NCBI GenBank assembly: GCA_937930165.1
Contig: CALGVL010000293.1
Location: 1 to 32,946 of the forward strand
Direction of reading: 5' to 3'
Length of the DNA: 32,946 nt
DNA from: an uncultured Acetobacteraceae bacterium
Lineage (GTDB): Bacteria; Pseudomonadota; Alphaproteobacteria; Acetobacterales; Acetobacteraceae
Positions within the stretch are counted from its first letter, which is position 1. Each line of letters opens with the position of its first letter. Below are positions 1 to 8,230 of this stretch, piece after piece. A program made the translations under genes and the position numbers. Below the pieces are notes generated by a model. The model did not search any database. It had not been told where the DNA came from and worked only from the letters and a program-made list of their open reading frames with translations.

Positions 1-2
1 GC

Positions 3-98
3 CCTCGCCGCCGCCCCGCCCCGCCGGCGGAGCGAAGCCCGGAGCCTCCGGTCCGGCCTCCGGCCGCCGCCCATTCTCTGCTCGACATCGCGATCTGA
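3..98 (+). CDS. 3' end of an upstream gene, possibly fliK
   Basis: One frame stays open from the window edge to a TGA at 96-98, 13 bases before flgD. The visible 31 residues are rich in Pro, Arg and Ala and end in SLLDIAI. A flagellar hook-length control gene (fliK) often precedes flgD in alphaproteobacteria, and a low-complexity tail would suit it. That identity rests on position only. Too little is visible to recognise a domain, and in DNA this GC-rich a short open frame can occur by chance. Confidence 0.35.
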   Translation, partial: PRRRPAPPAERSPEPPVRPPAAAHSLLDIAI

Positions 99-111
99 CC
101 GGAGACAGCGC

Positions 112-792
112 ATGAGCATCGCCACCCAGTCCGCCACCGCCACCGCCACCGCAAGCTCCGCCTCCGCGGGCGGCCGCACCACTGGCTTCGGTGGCGACTT
201 CAACACCTTCCTCACCCTGCTGACGACGCAACTGAAGAACCAGGATCCGACCAATGCCATGGATCCGCAGCAGATGACGGCGCAGCTCGTGCAGTTCGCC
301 CAGGTCGAGCAGGCGATCGCGATGAACACGAACATGGCGAAGCTGATCAGCCTGCAGCAGGCGGCGCAGCTCACCGCCGCCGCGCCGCTGATGGGGAAGA
401 TGGTGGAGGTGGCGAGCGATCGGCTCTCCCTGCAGGACGGCACGGCTCGGCTGCGCCTGCCCGCCGCGGGCGCCGCCACGGAGGTGACGATCAGCGTGCT
501 CGACAATCTCGGTCGCGTCCTGCGGGAGGAGACGGTCACGCTCGGCCCCACCGCGACGGAATGGAAATGGGATGGGCGCGACGCCAGCGGCCGGGCGCTG
601 CCGGACGGCGCCTACCATTTCCTCGCCGCCGGCCGCGACGCCAATGGCGGGCCGCAGCCGGTGGAGGTCACGGTCCGTGCCCGCGCCACCGCGGCGGAGC
701 GTGCCCCTGGCTCGAATGGCGGTGAGCTGCGGCTGGTCCTCGGCGGCCTGACCGTCGGCTTCGACGCGGTGCGCAGCCTGGATGGGCAGTGA
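112..792 (+). CDS. flgD: Flagellar hook assembly (hook-capping) protein FlgD
   Basis: FlgD is a temporary cap that lets hook subunits polymerise on the flagellar rod. The 226-aa protein opens with a Ser/Thr/Ala-rich exported-type N-terminus. It is followed by the conserved block DFNTFLTLLTTQLKNQDP and then QMTAQLVQFAQVEQ (about residues 33-70), which is diagnostic for the family. The C-terminal half has the Ig/Tudor-like region with WKWDGRDASGRALPDGAY, the usual FlgD pattern. Length is normal. The ATG at 112 follows a GGAGA ribosome site in a short gap after the previous frame. It is the only clear flagellar gene in the window, so this is probably the end of a flagellar operon lying to the left. 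Confidence 0.93.
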   Translation: MSIATQSATATATASSASAGGRTTGFGGDFNTFLTLLTTQLKNQDPTNAMDPQQMTAQLVQFAQVEQAIAMNTNMAKLISLQQAAQLTAAAPLMGKMVEVASDRLSLQDGTARLRLPAAGAATEVTISVLDNLGRVLREETVTLGPTATEWKWDGRDASGRALPDGAYHFLAAGRDANGGPQPVEVTVRARATAAERAPGSNGGELRLVLGGLTVGFDAVRSLDGQ

Positions 793-814
793 CCGGCCCG
801 CGCGGGAGGGGCAG

Positions 815-1708
815 TCAGCGCGGCGCGGCGGCCGTCTCGGCCGGCGGCACGGCCTGGGCGTTGACGATGACCGTCTTCACCCCGCCCGCGGCCTCCTGCG
901 CCGCGGCATAGGCGATGTCGCCCCACAGCCGGTTCAGCCGGCCGGAGGGAACCTCGTTCATCTGCACCACCCGGCCGAGCTCCTCGCCATCCCGGCGGCT
1001 GACGATCCACTGGATCTCCACCCGGTCCAGCCCGCGCCCGGCCGGCACCACATTGACCTCTGCCTCCAGCCCATAGGCGGCGCCATCGGCGGCGTCCTGC
1101 ACGACATAGCCCTGGTTGCCCAGGAATTCCCGCATCCGGGCGGCGAGGGAGGTGTTGCCGTCCCCCGGCGCGCCGCGCACCCCGGCCAGCCGCACCCGTG
1201 GTGGGCCGGCGCCGAGGGAGTCCGGGTCGGTGGCCTTCTGCGCTGCCTCGACCTGCAGCAGCAGCCTGGTCAGGGCCGGCGCCGCCTGGGCGGCGACCTG
1301 GTGCAGCAATTCCGGCGTGGGGCTGGCCCAGTCGCGCAACGGCACAGGCTCGCCATTGCTCGCGGCCTGCGGACGGCCGTCGGCGTCCAGCAGGCGGAAG
1401 CGGGGCAGCACGGTCTGGCCCTGCCGCTCCGCCTGGATGTCCACCCGCCAGTCGAGCGGCAGGGGCGCGTCGGTGGCCACGGCCGGCACCTCCTCCGCCT
1501 GGAGGGCGCTGGCGACGCTCTCGGCCAGCTTGCGGGCCGCGGCATCCTGGAGCATCGCCTCCTGCGGCGGCGGCACGGCCAGACGCACCGCCAGCGGCAC
1601 GGCCAGCCGCTGCGCCTGCAGCCCGGGGCGGTTGCGGAAGGGCTGCGGCAGGTCACCGCAGGCGGCCAGCAACAGGGGCAGGGCGAGCAGGAGCCTAGAG
1701 AAGGACAC
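815..1708 (-). CDS. Putative lipoprotein of unknown function
   Basis: The 297-aa product begins with a lipoprotein signal: a short hydrophobic stretch ending LLLAAC, so Cys17 is the predicted lipidated residue. The rest is soluble, with many Ala, Pro and Arg, and no domain I recognise. It should sit on the periplasmic face of a membrane. The start is GTG at 1706-1708, inside the last codons of a 22-aa ORF on the same strand, so its translation may be coupled to that ORF. It ends 22 bp from the convergent flgD. It is last in the hldD-lgt-midA-pgeF run. Lgt, which lipidates such proteins, is encoded in the same run, but that may be coincidence. Confidence 0.8.
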   Translation of the reverse strand: MSFSRLLLALPLLLAACGDLPQPFRNRPGLQAQRLAVPLAVRLAVPPPQEAMLQDAAARKLAESVASALQAEEVPAVATDAPLPLDWRVDIQAERQGQTVLPRFRLLDADGRPQAASNGEPVPLRDWASPTPELLHQVAAQAAPALTRLLLQVEAAQKATDPDSLGAGPPRVRLAGVRGAPGDGNTSLAARMREFLGNQGYVVQDAADGAAYGLEAEVNVVPAGRGLDRVEIQWIVSRRDGEELGRVVQMNEVPSGRLNRLWGDIAYAAAQEAAGGVKTVIVNAQAVPPAETAAAPR

Positions 1709-1763
1709 AGGACACCAGGATCGTGAGCAGCGTCAGGACAAGGAACTGGATCAGGTAGGGCAT
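1695..1763 (-). CDS. 22-residue hydrophobic peptide, coupled to lipoprotein gene
   Basis: A short frame encodes 22 residues beginning MPYLIQFLVLTLL and ending SCVLL, essentially one membrane helix. It has a strong ribosome site: GGAGG five bases before the ATG at 1761-1763. Its TAG at 1695-1697 lies downstream of the GTG start of the lipoprotein gene, so the two overlap by 14 bases in different frames. It could be a genuine small membrane protein or a leader peptide that delivers ribosomes to the weak GTG start. The strong ribosome site and hydrophobicity are visible. Translation is inferred. Confidence 0.5.
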   Translation of the reverse strand: MPYLIQFLVLTLLTILVSCVLL

Positions 1764-1787
1764 CGGGGCCTCCGCCGGATGGGCGGT

Positions 1788-2573
1788 TCAGGCGAGCAGC
1801 GCGATGGCGGACAACTGGTGCCCGATCGGCCCGCCGCCGGAAAGCGTCCGGCGGCGATGGCTGAAGAATCGCGCCTCATCCGCCAGGGTATCGGCGCCAT
1901 TCTGCTCCACGCCGCACAGGCCGAGCGCGGCAAGGCGGGCAGCGCAATAGCCGGGCAGGTCGAATTGCCAGCGATCCTCCCGCCGGCCCGGCGCGAGGAA
2001 GCGGGCATCCGCGGCGGAACGGGCGAGCACGGCATCCCGCAGATCGGGGCCGACCTCATAGCTTTGCTGGGCGATGCAGGGGCCGATGGCGGCGATGATC
2101 CGGTCGCGCGCAGCGCCCAGGCGCTCCATGGCGGCGACGGTCGCTTCCAGCACCCCGGCCACGGCACCGCGCCAGCCGGCATGGGCGGCGCCGATCACCC
2201 CCGCCGAGGGATCGGCGAAGAGCACCGGCGCGCAATCCCCGGTCACGATGCCGAGCGCGACGCCAGGGCGGCGCGTGACCAGGGCATCGGCCTCGGGCCC
2301 CTTGCCCTCGGTCCAGCCGGCCTCGTCCACCTCCGCCACGGCGATGCCATGCACCTGGGTCAGGCCGTGCAGCGCCGAGGCGGGCAGGCCGAGCGCGTCC
2401 ATGGCGCGGCGGCGGTTCTCCCGCACCTTGTCACGGTCGTCCTTGCCCGAGAGGGAGCAATTGAGCGAGGCGAAGGCCCCTTCCGAGACGCCGCCGCGGC
2501 GGGTGAAGAAGCCGTGGCGCAGCGCGGAGGCGGCGGCGAGCGCCGGGGCGGTCAGGAATTCGGCTGTGGTCAT
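1788..2573 (-). CDS. pgeF: Peptidoglycan editing factor / laccase-domain protein (YfiH family)
   Basis: This family of small zinc proteins was first called polyphenol oxidase. E. coli YfiH (PgeF) removes wrongly built muropeptides such as UDP-MurNAc-Ser, and other members act on purine nucleosides. The 261-aa protein shows the family's three metal-site blocks: LTQVHG near residue 67, GDCAPVLFAD mid-protein and AAHAGWRGAVAGV just after. The start is ATG 2571-2573 with GGAG eight bases upstream. A longer frame exists but lacks a ribosome site. The start shares its A with the TGA of the upstream methyltransferase gene (TGATG). The editing role is by homology only. Confidence 0.9.
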   Translation of the reverse strand: MTTAEFLTAPALAAASALRHGFFTRRGGVSEGAFASLNCSLSGKDDRDKVRENRRRAMDALGLPASALHGLTQVHGIAVAEVDEAGWTEGKGPEADALVTRRPGVALGIVTGDCAPVLFADPSAGVIGAAHAGWRGAVAGVLEATVAAMERLGAARDRIIAAIGPCIAQQSYEVGPDLRDAVLARSAADARFLAPGRREDRWQFDLPGYCAARLAALGLCGVEQNGADTLADEARFFSHRRRTLSGGGPIGHQLSAIALLA

Positions 2574-3655
2574 CAGGATCTCCGGCCAGGCGGGTCCGGC
2601 TCGAAACCCGGCGGGGCGGGCAAGGCGGGATGGCACAGGCAGAGTGCCTTGAACAGGCGTCCCATGCCTTCCGGCGCCACCAGCCGCTCGGCGCCGGAGA
2701 GAATCAGCCCCGCCTGGCGCGGCGCGGCACGGGCCAGCATGGCAGCGCGGCTCATCAGCCCCAGGCGCTGCAGGAACACGCCCTGGGGCAGTGGCCCATG
2801 CACCGCCGCCCCGGCCGCGTTACCCGCAGCGGCGATGGCGGCGAAATCCACATGCGCAGTGAGGTCCACGCTGCCCGGCGGCGCCAGCGGATCGGCAGGC
2901 GCATGGGCGCGAATGGCCTGGAGCGTGTCGCCGAAGCCGCCCTTCTCCGCGCCGTAATCGAGCAGCAGCGCCGCGCCTCCCTGGGCCGCGAGGCGCCGCG
3001 CCAGCTCCGCCGTCAGGGCGCGGGCGGCTTCGGAGACCTCCTGCACCGCGCCTTCCGGCGCATCACCGGGCAGGGGGGGCGCGGCCTCGGCCGGCAGTTC
3101 GAGGAAGGCGCCGTCCTGCACGAAACGCTCCATCCACACGGAGCCGCGGCGGACGAATTGCCGGATCGGCAGCGCATCCAGGAATTCATTGCCGAGGATG
3201 ATGGCCGGCCCCGGCGGCAGGCTGGCGATATCGTCATGCCAGGCGGCGATGGCATCACCCAGCCTCGCCCGTTGCGCCTGGCGCAGCGCCGGGGAGGCTT
3301 CCACCAGATGCGGCCGCAGCACGGCGCGGAAGGGGGCGGCGACCTGGGCGATGGCGCGCAGCGCATCCGCCATCAGCGTGCCGCGGCCGGGGCCAAGCTC
3401 CACCAGCAGCACCGGATCCGGCTGCCCCATCATCTGCCAGGTCACGGCGGCCCAGAGGCCGAGGCACTCGCCGAAAGCCTGGGAGATCTCGGGCGCGGTG
3501 GTGAAGTCCCCGGCCCGGCCGAAGGGATCGCGCCCGGCGTAATAGGCGGCGACCGCCCGTGCCATGTAGCGGTCGAGGCGTTCCGGGGCGCCGCCCCCCT
3601 GCGGCTGGTCCGGCCCTCCGCGCCCCTTGGCGTTCCAGTCCCCGGGGGCGCTCAG
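2573..3655 (-). CDS. MidA/NDUFAF7-family SAM-dependent methyltransferase
   Basis: Homologues (mitochondrial NDUFAF7, formerly MidA) are protein arginine methyltransferases; NDUFAF7 methylates a complex I subunit. The frame shows LDRYMARAVAAYY and then GRAGDFTTAPEISQ, the family hallmark, followed by a SAM-binding ELGPGRGT and by GNEFLDALPIRQF. The start is a problem. The first in-frame ATG (3563-3565) would cut off the conserved LDRYM segment. No ATG, GTG or TTG lies between it and the end of lgt. A CTG at 3653-3655 sits seven bases after a GGGAGG ribosome site and overlaps the lgt stop. I use that CTG, giving 360 aa; the true start is uncertain. Confidence 0.85.
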   Translation of the reverse strand: MSAPGDWNAKGRGGPDQPQGGGAPERLDRYMARAVAAYYAGRDPFGRAGDFTTAPEISQAFGECLGLWAAVTWQMMGQPDPVLLVELGPGRGTLMADALRAIAQVAAPFRAVLRPHLVEASPALRQAQRARLGDAIAAWHDDIASLPPGPAIILGNEFLDALPIRQFVRRGSVWMERFVQDGAFLELPAEAAPPLPGDAPEGAVQEVSEAARALTAELARRLAAQGGAALLLDYGAEKGGFGDTLQAIRAHAPADPLAPPGSVDLTAHVDFAAIAAAGNAAGAAVHGPLPQGVFLQRLGLMSRAAMLARAAPRQAGLILSGAERLVAPEGMGRLFKALCLCHPALPAPPGFEPDPPGRRS

Positions 3656-4461
3656 GCTGCCGCCTCCCGCTCGGCGGGCTTGGCCCGCAGCATCAGCCAG
3701 ATGCCGATCAGCAGCATCGGCACCGAGAGCAACTGCCCCATGGTCGCGCCGCCGATGATGAAGCCGAGATTCGCATCCGGCTGCCGGAACAACTCGCCGA
3801 TCGAGCGCGCCACCGCATAGCCGGCCAGGAAGGCGCCGGAGACGAAGCCGCGCCGGGCGCGCAGCCCCGGACGGCGCACCAGGACCTGCAGCAGGATGAA
3901 CAGCACCACGCCTTCCAGCATGGCCTGATAGAGCTGGCTCGGGTGCCGGGGTTCCGGCCCGCCGGTGGGGAAGACCATGGCCCAGGGCACGTCCGTGACG
4001 CGGCCCCACAGCTCCCCGTTCACGAAATTCGCCAGCCGCCCCAGGAACAGCCCTATCGGCACCACCGAGGTCAGGCGGTCCGCGAAGGCGAGGGGCTCCA
4101 GCCGCTGCCGCCAGCAGAACAGGAAGATGGCGAGGATGACCCCGAGCGCCCCGCCATGGAAGCTCATGCCCCCGTGCCAGACCTCGAGGATCTCCAGCGG
4201 ATGCGCGAGGTAGTATTCCGGCCGGTAGAACAGCACATAGCCGAGCCGCCCGCCGAGGATGATGCCGAGCGTGGCCCAGGTGACGAAATCATCCACCTGC
4301 TGCGGGCTGGCCGCCACCGGCCGCAGCGTGACCAGCCGCCGCACGATCCGCCAGCCGATGACGATGCCGGCGATATAGGCCAGGGCATACCAGCGGATGG
4401 CGAAGGGGCCGATCTGCACCAGGACCGGGTCGATCACCGGGAAGGGAATGGCGAGGAGCAT
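3652..4461 (-). CDS. lgt: Prolipoprotein diacylglyceryl transferase Lgt
   Basis: Lgt moves a diacylglyceryl group from phosphatidylglycerol to the lipobox Cys of prolipoproteins in the inner membrane. The 269-aa protein has several hydrophobic segments and the family signatures GGRLGYVLFYRPEYY, GGMSFHGGALG and GRLANFVNGELWGR, the last being the classic Lgt motif. It ends with a typical charged tail. The ATG at 4459-4461 shares one base with the hldD stop (TGATG), so the genes are translationally coupled. Length is normal. An enzyme for LPS heptose supply and one for lipoprotein maturation are thus co-transcribed, both serving envelope assembly. Confidence 0.95.
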   Translation of the reverse strand: MLLAIPFPVIDPVLVQIGPFAIRWYALAYIAGIVIGWRIVRRLVTLRPVAASPQQVDDFVTWATLGIILGGRLGYVLFYRPEYYLAHPLEILEVWHGGMSFHGGALGVILAIFLFCWRQRLEPLAFADRLTSVVPIGLFLGRLANFVNGELWGRVTDVPWAMVFPTGGPEPRHPSQLYQAMLEGVVLFILLQVLVRRPGLRARRGFVSGAFLAGYAVARSIGELFRQPDANLGFIIGGATMGQLLSVPMLLIGIWLMLRAKPAEREAAA

Positions 4462-5441
4462 CAGCGGTAGGGATCTTCGGTCGCGAGGAAGTCCTGCACG
4501 TAGCGGCGCACGCCTTCCTCCAGCGGCGTCATCTGGGCATTGAAGCCGGCGGCGCGCAGGCGTTCGATCGGCGCCTCAGTGAAATACTGATACTTGCCCT
4601 TCAGGTCGGCCGGCATGTCTATGAACTCGATCGCCTCGGGCTGTCCGAGCGCCGCATAGACCGCGCGGGTGAGGTCGAGGAAGCTGCGCGCCCGGCCGGA
4701 GCCGAGATTGAACAGCCCCGACACCTGCGGGTTGTCCAGCAGCCAGAGCATCACGGCCACGCAATCATCCACATGCACGAAATCGCGCATTTGCTGGCCG
4801 TCGGCGATGTCGGGGCGGTCGGAGCGGAACAGCGTGGCCGGCTCGCCACGCCGGATCTGCTGGAATTTGTGGAAGACGACGCTGGCCATGCGGCCCTTGT
4901 GGTATTCATTCGGGCCGTAGACGTTGAAGAAGCGCAACCCGGCCCATTGCGGCGGCGCTGGCTGGCCGCGCTCCAGCATCTGCGCCACCCGCCGGTCGAA
5001 GGCGAGCTTCGACCAGCCATAAAGGTTCAGCGGGCGGAGCCGCGCCAGCGCCTCCGGCGTGAAGTCGTCCTCGAAGCCCTGGGAGCCGTCGCCATAGGTG
5101 GCGGCGGAGGAGGCGTAGATGAAGGGCACCTGCCGCTCCGCGCAGGCGGACCAGAGCCAGAGGGGCAGGGTGAGATTGGTGGCGGCCACCAGGTCGCCGT
5201 CGCGCACCGTGGTCTCGCTGATCGCGCCCATGTGCAGCACGGCGGTCAAGGGCGGGGCCACGGCCCAGAAATCCTCGATCTCCTCGGGCGGCAGCAGGCC
5301 GGCGATGGGGTGCTTCGCCAGGTTGCGCCACTTGTCGCCATCGCCCAGCCGGTCCACGACCATAACCTCGGCGCCGCGGGCGCAAAGGGCGGCGACCAGA
5401 TTGGAACCGATGAAACCGGCCCCGCCGGTGACCAGATACAT
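4461..5441 (-). CDS. hldD: ADP-L-glycero-D-manno-heptose 6-epimerase HldD
   Basis: HldD converts ADP-D-glycero-D-manno-heptose to the L-glycero form used in the inner core of LPS. The 326-aa protein starts at the nucleotide-binding motif TGGAGFIGSN (residues 5-14). It has the extended-SDR catalytic Ser/Tyr/Lys region in SSAATYGDG and YGWSK. The segment FFNVYGPNEYHKGRMASV is typical of heptose epimerases. The ATG at 5439-5441 is chosen because the Rossmann motif starts at residue 5; the frame stays open far upstream but that part is low-complexity. It heads the minus-strand run, so its promoter should lie in the 124-bp divergent gap shared with the UbiK-like gene. Confidence 0.93.
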   Translation of the reverse strand: MYLVTGGAGFIGSNLVAALCARGAEVMVVDRLGDGDKWRNLAKHPIAGLLPPEEIEDFWAVAPPLTAVLHMGAISETTVRDGDLVAATNLTLPLWLWSACAERQVPFIYASSAATYGDGSQGFEDDFTPEALARLRPLNLYGWSKLAFDRRVAQMLERGQPAPPQWAGLRFFNVYGPNEYHKGRMASVVFHKFQQIRRGEPATLFRSDRPDIADGQQMRDFVHVDDCVAVMLWLLDNPQVSGLFNLGSGRARSFLDLTRAVYAALGQPEAIEFIDMPADLKGKYQYFTEAPIERLRAAGFNAQMTPLEEGVRRYVQDFLATEDPYR

Positions 5442-5565
5442 CGGCGCAAACCCTTGAATGGCTGGCGGCGCCTTGGTCGCGCCGGCCGGGCTGGGGTATA
5501 GGCCGCGCAGACGCGGATTGTACAGGCACAGGCCACGCCCTGGCCGGGCGTGAGGAGACAGGCGG

Positions 5566-6012
5566 ATGAGCGAGACAGGCGGCGGCCGGAAGCGCGGCGG
5601 GCTCTTCGACGACCTGGCCGGGGTGGCGGGCGGCGCCTTCTCGGCGCTGGCCGGAATCCGGGGCGAGATGGAGGCCATGGCGCGCAGCCAGGCCGAGGCG
5701 CTGGTGCAGCGGCTGCAACTGGTGCGGCGGGAGGAGCTGGACGCTGCCCTCGAAGTCGCCCGCCGGGCACGGGAGGCGCAGGAGGCGCTGGAAGCCCGGG
5801 TGGCGGCGCTGGAGGCACGGCTCGGCATGGAGCCGCCGGCGCCGGAGCCGGGCCGGCAGCCCCCGGCCGAGCCAGAGGCCGCTGCCATCGCCGCCGGCGA
5901 GGCGATCCAGCCGCCGGAAGCCGCAGGCGTTATCCCGCCAGAGGAAAGGACCGAGGCGAGTCCCGCGCCAAACCCTGGCCCGCTGCCCGGCGCGGCGCCT
6001 GGCGGGGTCTGA
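5566..6012 (+). CDS. UbiK/BMFP-domain coiled-coil protein with long acidic tail
   Basis: Residues 10-85 match the BMFP/UbiK family: GLFDDLAGVAGGAFSALAG, then a long heptad-rich helix containing LVRREELDAALEVARRAREA and EARVAALEARL. UbiK is an accessory factor for ubiquinone synthesis, and related proteins are membrane-fusogenic in vitro. Usual members are about 80-110 aa. This one is 148 aa because of a Pro/Glu/Ala-rich tail with no visible fold. The ATG at 5566 fits the start of the family domain. It is divergent from hldD. The role in quinone synthesis is inferred from the family. Confidence 0.78.
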   Translation: MSETGGGRKRGGLFDDLAGVAGGAFSALAGIRGEMEAMARSQAEALVQRLQLVRREELDAALEVARRAREAQEALEARVAALEARLGMEPPAPEPGRQPPAEPEAAAIAAGEAIQPPEAAGVIPPEERTEASPAPNPGPLPGAAPGGV

Positions 6013-6055
6013 AATCCGCTGGAACGCAAAGTGAACCCGGCAGCAACCGAGGCTC

Positions 6056-6085
6056 TTGCAGCGGCGTTTCGCAAGTGCGTAATCT
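6056..6085 (+). promoter_or_regulatory. Putative sigma-70-type promoter before the YbjN gene
   Basis: TTGCAG (6056-6061) and TAATCT (6080-6085) are separated by 18 bases, a plausible -35/-10 pair. They lie in the only AT-richer part of the 153-bp gap before the YbjN gene. This is a pattern match only. Confidence 0.4.
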
Positions 6086-6165
6086 ATAGGTGGTAGTGGC
6101 CCTGCCCCGATTCACCCAAAACTTCGGGCCGGGACCTTGCCACCATGCCCGAAGAGGAGGCCGCC

Positions 6166-6669
6166 ATGCCCGGCTTGCTGGCCCACGACCGCGAGCGTGC
6201 GACCAATCCCCTCGACATTCTCGAACAGATCGTCTCCGCCAATGAGTGGGCCTTCGAGCGCCGCTCGGATGGCGAGATGGCAGCCGAGGCGCCGGGGAAA
6301 TGGTGCGACTACGGGCTCTTCTTCTCCTGGTCGCCGGAGATCAGCGCCATGCATTTCTCCTGCGCCTTCGACCTGAAGGTGCCACCGGAGGAGCGGAGCA
6401 AGCTGTTCGAACTGCTGGCCCTGGCGAATGAGAAGCTCTGGATCGGGCATTTCGGCCTGGAATCGGATGAAGGGGTGCCGGTCTTCCGCCACTCCGTCCT
6501 GCTCCGCGGCACACCCGGCGCTTCGGCCGAGTCGCTGGAGGATATGGTCGACATCGCCCTGACCGAGTGCGAGCGCTTCTTCCCCGCCTTCCAATTCGTC
6601 CTCTGGGGCGGCAAGACGCCGGGGGATGCGCTGCAGGCGGCCATGCTGGACTGCGTGGGCGAGGCTTAG
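6166..6669 (+). CDS. YbjN domain-containing protein
   Basis: The 167-aa protein fits the alphaproteobacterial YbjN family. It begins with NPLDILEQIVSANEWAFER, continues with a core containing DYGLFFSWSPE and MHFSCAFDLKVP, and has ANEKLWIGHFGL in the middle. Related proteins resemble type III secretion chaperones and some affect motility or stress in E. coli, but the molecular function is not settled. The ATG at 6166 is preferred over an in-frame ATG at 6145, because AGGAGG at 6155-6160 lies five bases before it. It is followed 39 bases later by proC, so the two may be co-transcribed. Confidence 0.85.
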   Translation: MPGLLAHDRERATNPLDILEQIVSANEWAFERRSDGEMAAEAPGKWCDYGLFFSWSPEISAMHFSCAFDLKVPPEERSKLFELLALANEKLWIGHFGLESDEGVPVFRHSVLLRGTPGASAESLEDMVDIALTECERFFPAFQFVLWGGKTPGDALQAAMLDCVGEA

Positions 6670-6708
6670 CCCGAAGCCGCGGCGGCGCCCGGAGGAGAGG
6701 AGGGCGCA

Positions 6709-7524
6709 ATGGCTGAAGGGGGACTGCCCCCGCTGCTGCTGGTCGGCTGCGGGAAGATGGGCGGGGCGATGCTGGCCGGCTGGCTGGAGCGCGGCCTGGC
6801 CGAGGCGGTGGTGGTGGAGCCGAATCCGGCCGCCGCCTCTGCCTTTGCCGGGAAGGTCACGGTGGTTGCCAGGCCGGAGGAAATCCCCGCCAGCTTCCGC
6901 CCCGGCGCCGTCGTGCTGGCGATCAAGCCGCAGGAGGCTGCGGGCACCCTGCCGGCTTTCGCCCGATTCGCCACGGGTGATACCGTCTTCGTCTCGATCA
7001 TGGCTGGCCGGACGGTGGCCGGGATGCGGGCCGCCCTCGGCGGCCAGGCGGCGGTGATCCGGGCCATGCCCAACACCCCGGCGGCGGTCCGCCAGGGCTT
7101 CACCGTGGCCTTCCCAGGCCCCGGCGTAACCGCAGGGCAGCGGGCGCTGGCCGATTCGCTGCTCGGCGCCATCGGGGAAGTCGCCTGGGTGGAGCAGGAA
7201 GGGCTGATCGACCCGGTGACTGCCGTATCCGGCGGCGGCCCCGCCTATGTCTTCCTGCTGGCGGAAGTGATGGAGGCGGCGGCGATCGAGCAGGGCCTGC
7301 CCCCGGACCTCGCCCGTCGCATGGCCCGCGCCACCGTCGCCGGCTCCGGAGCCCTGCTGGCGGCGAGCCAGGAGGATGCGGCGGCACTGCGCAAGGCCGT
7401 CACCAGCCCCAAGGGGACGACAGAGCGTGCCCTGAACGTGCTGATGGCGCCGGATGCCTGGCCGGCCCTGATGTCCCGCGCCATCGCGGCGGCGACGGAA
7501 CGGTCGCGCGAATTGGCGGGCTGA
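6709..7524 (+). CDS. proC: Pyrroline-5-carboxylate reductase ProC
   Basis: ProC reduces 1-pyrroline-5-carboxylate to L-proline with NAD(P)H, the last step of proline synthesis. The 271-aa protein has the N-terminal dinucleotide motif LLVGCGKMGGAMLAGWL (residues 8-24) and VVLAIKPQ. MPNTPAAVRQG lies at the active-site loop. The family signature runs through AVSGGGPAYVFLLAE and continues to KAVTSPKGTTE near the C-terminus. Length is normal. A purine-rich ribosome site (GGAGAGGAGG) precedes the ATG. Confidence 0.95.
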   Translation: MAEGGLPPLLLVGCGKMGGAMLAGWLERGLAEAVVVEPNPAAASAFAGKVTVVARPEEIPASFRPGAVVLAIKPQEAAGTLPAFARFATGDTVFVSIMAGRTVAGMRAALGGQAAVIRAMPNTPAAVRQGFTVAFPGPGVTAGQRALADSLLGAIGEVAWVEQEGLIDPVTAVSGGGPAYVFLLAEVMEAAAIEQGLPPDLARRMARATVAGSGALLAASQEDAAALRKAVTSPKGTTERALNVLMAPDAWPALMSRAIAAATERSRELAG

Positions 7525-7603
7525 GGGCAGGGGAGGTGGAATCGGCCGGCCCCCGGCACGATGCCCCTTCCGGTTCGCGGCCGCATACCCACACTCTAGC
7601 CGC

Positions 7604-8218
7604 ATGAGCGATACGACGACCGATCCCGAACTGCGGCTGGTCGCCGCCTTCTGGCAGGTGGTGGCGCTGCATGGCTGGCACGGCCTGACCATGCGCCGCG
7701 TCGCTGCCGCATCCGGCCTGTCCATTGCGGAATTGCGGCGGCGCTGCCCCAGCCCGCTCGACCTCCTCCGGCTGCATGGCCGGGTGATGGACCTCGCGGT
7801 GCTGGAGGGCACCGTCGCCGACCAGGGCGGGCTCGATGGCGGCCTTACGCGGGACCGGCTCTTTGATGTGCTGATGCGCCGGATCGACGCCATGCAGCCG
7901 CATCGCGCCGGCATCGTCCGGCTGCTGGAGGATCTGCGGCGCGATCCGCTGCTTGCCCTGCTGCTTCTCTGGGAACTGCCCCGCTCCATGGCCTGGATGC
8001 TGGAGGCGGCGGCAGTACGGACGTCCGGCCTGGACGGGCTGCTGCGGGTGAACGGCCTTACCGGGGTTTGGCTGGCGACCATCCGTGCCTGGATGCAGGA
8101 CGAATCGCCGGATCTCGGCCCAACCATGGCGGCGCTCGACCGCGCCCTGGACCGGGCGGAGCAGGTGGCGCGGACGATCCGGCTGGATAGCGGCGACGAT
8201 TCGGCCGTGCTGGCGTGA
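7604..8218 (+). CDS. TetR/COQ9-like helix-turn-helix protein
   Basis: The 204-aa protein has an N-terminal TetR-type DNA-binding segment (about residues 10-50) with GWHGLTMRRVAAASGLSIAEL. A helical C-terminal domain follows, containing LFDVLMRRIDAMQPHRAGI. That second segment is typical of alphaproteobacterial COQ9-type proteins, which share the TetR fold but bind lipids and support ubiquinone synthesis. I cannot decide between a regulator and a COQ9-like lipid-binding protein from sequence alone. The UbiK-like gene nearby fits the second, while the phasin gene directly downstream would fit a regulator. The gap upstream (79 bp) shows no strong promoter. Confidence 0.75.
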   Translation: MSDTTTDPELRLVAAFWQVVALHGWHGLTMRRVAAASGLSIAELRRRCPSPLDLLRLHGRVMDLAVLEGTVADQGGLDGGLTRDRLFDVLMRRIDAMQPHRAGIVRLLEDLRRDPLLALLLLWELPRSMAWMLEAAAVRTSGLDGLLRVNGLTGVWLATIRAWMQDESPDLGPTMAALDRALDRAEQVARTIRLDSGDDSAVLA

Positions 8219-8230
8219 CCTTTCCTTGAA

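Noticed and set aside
797..806. CCCGCGCGGG palindrome between flgD and the lipoprotein gene as a terminator.
   Set aside because: It has no loop and no T-run; such palindromes are common in DNA of this composition.
1116..2957. A 613-codon plus-strand frame opposite the lipoprotein, pgeF and methyltransferase genes.
   Set aside because: It spans several real genes on the other strand and has no family resemblance or ribosome site.
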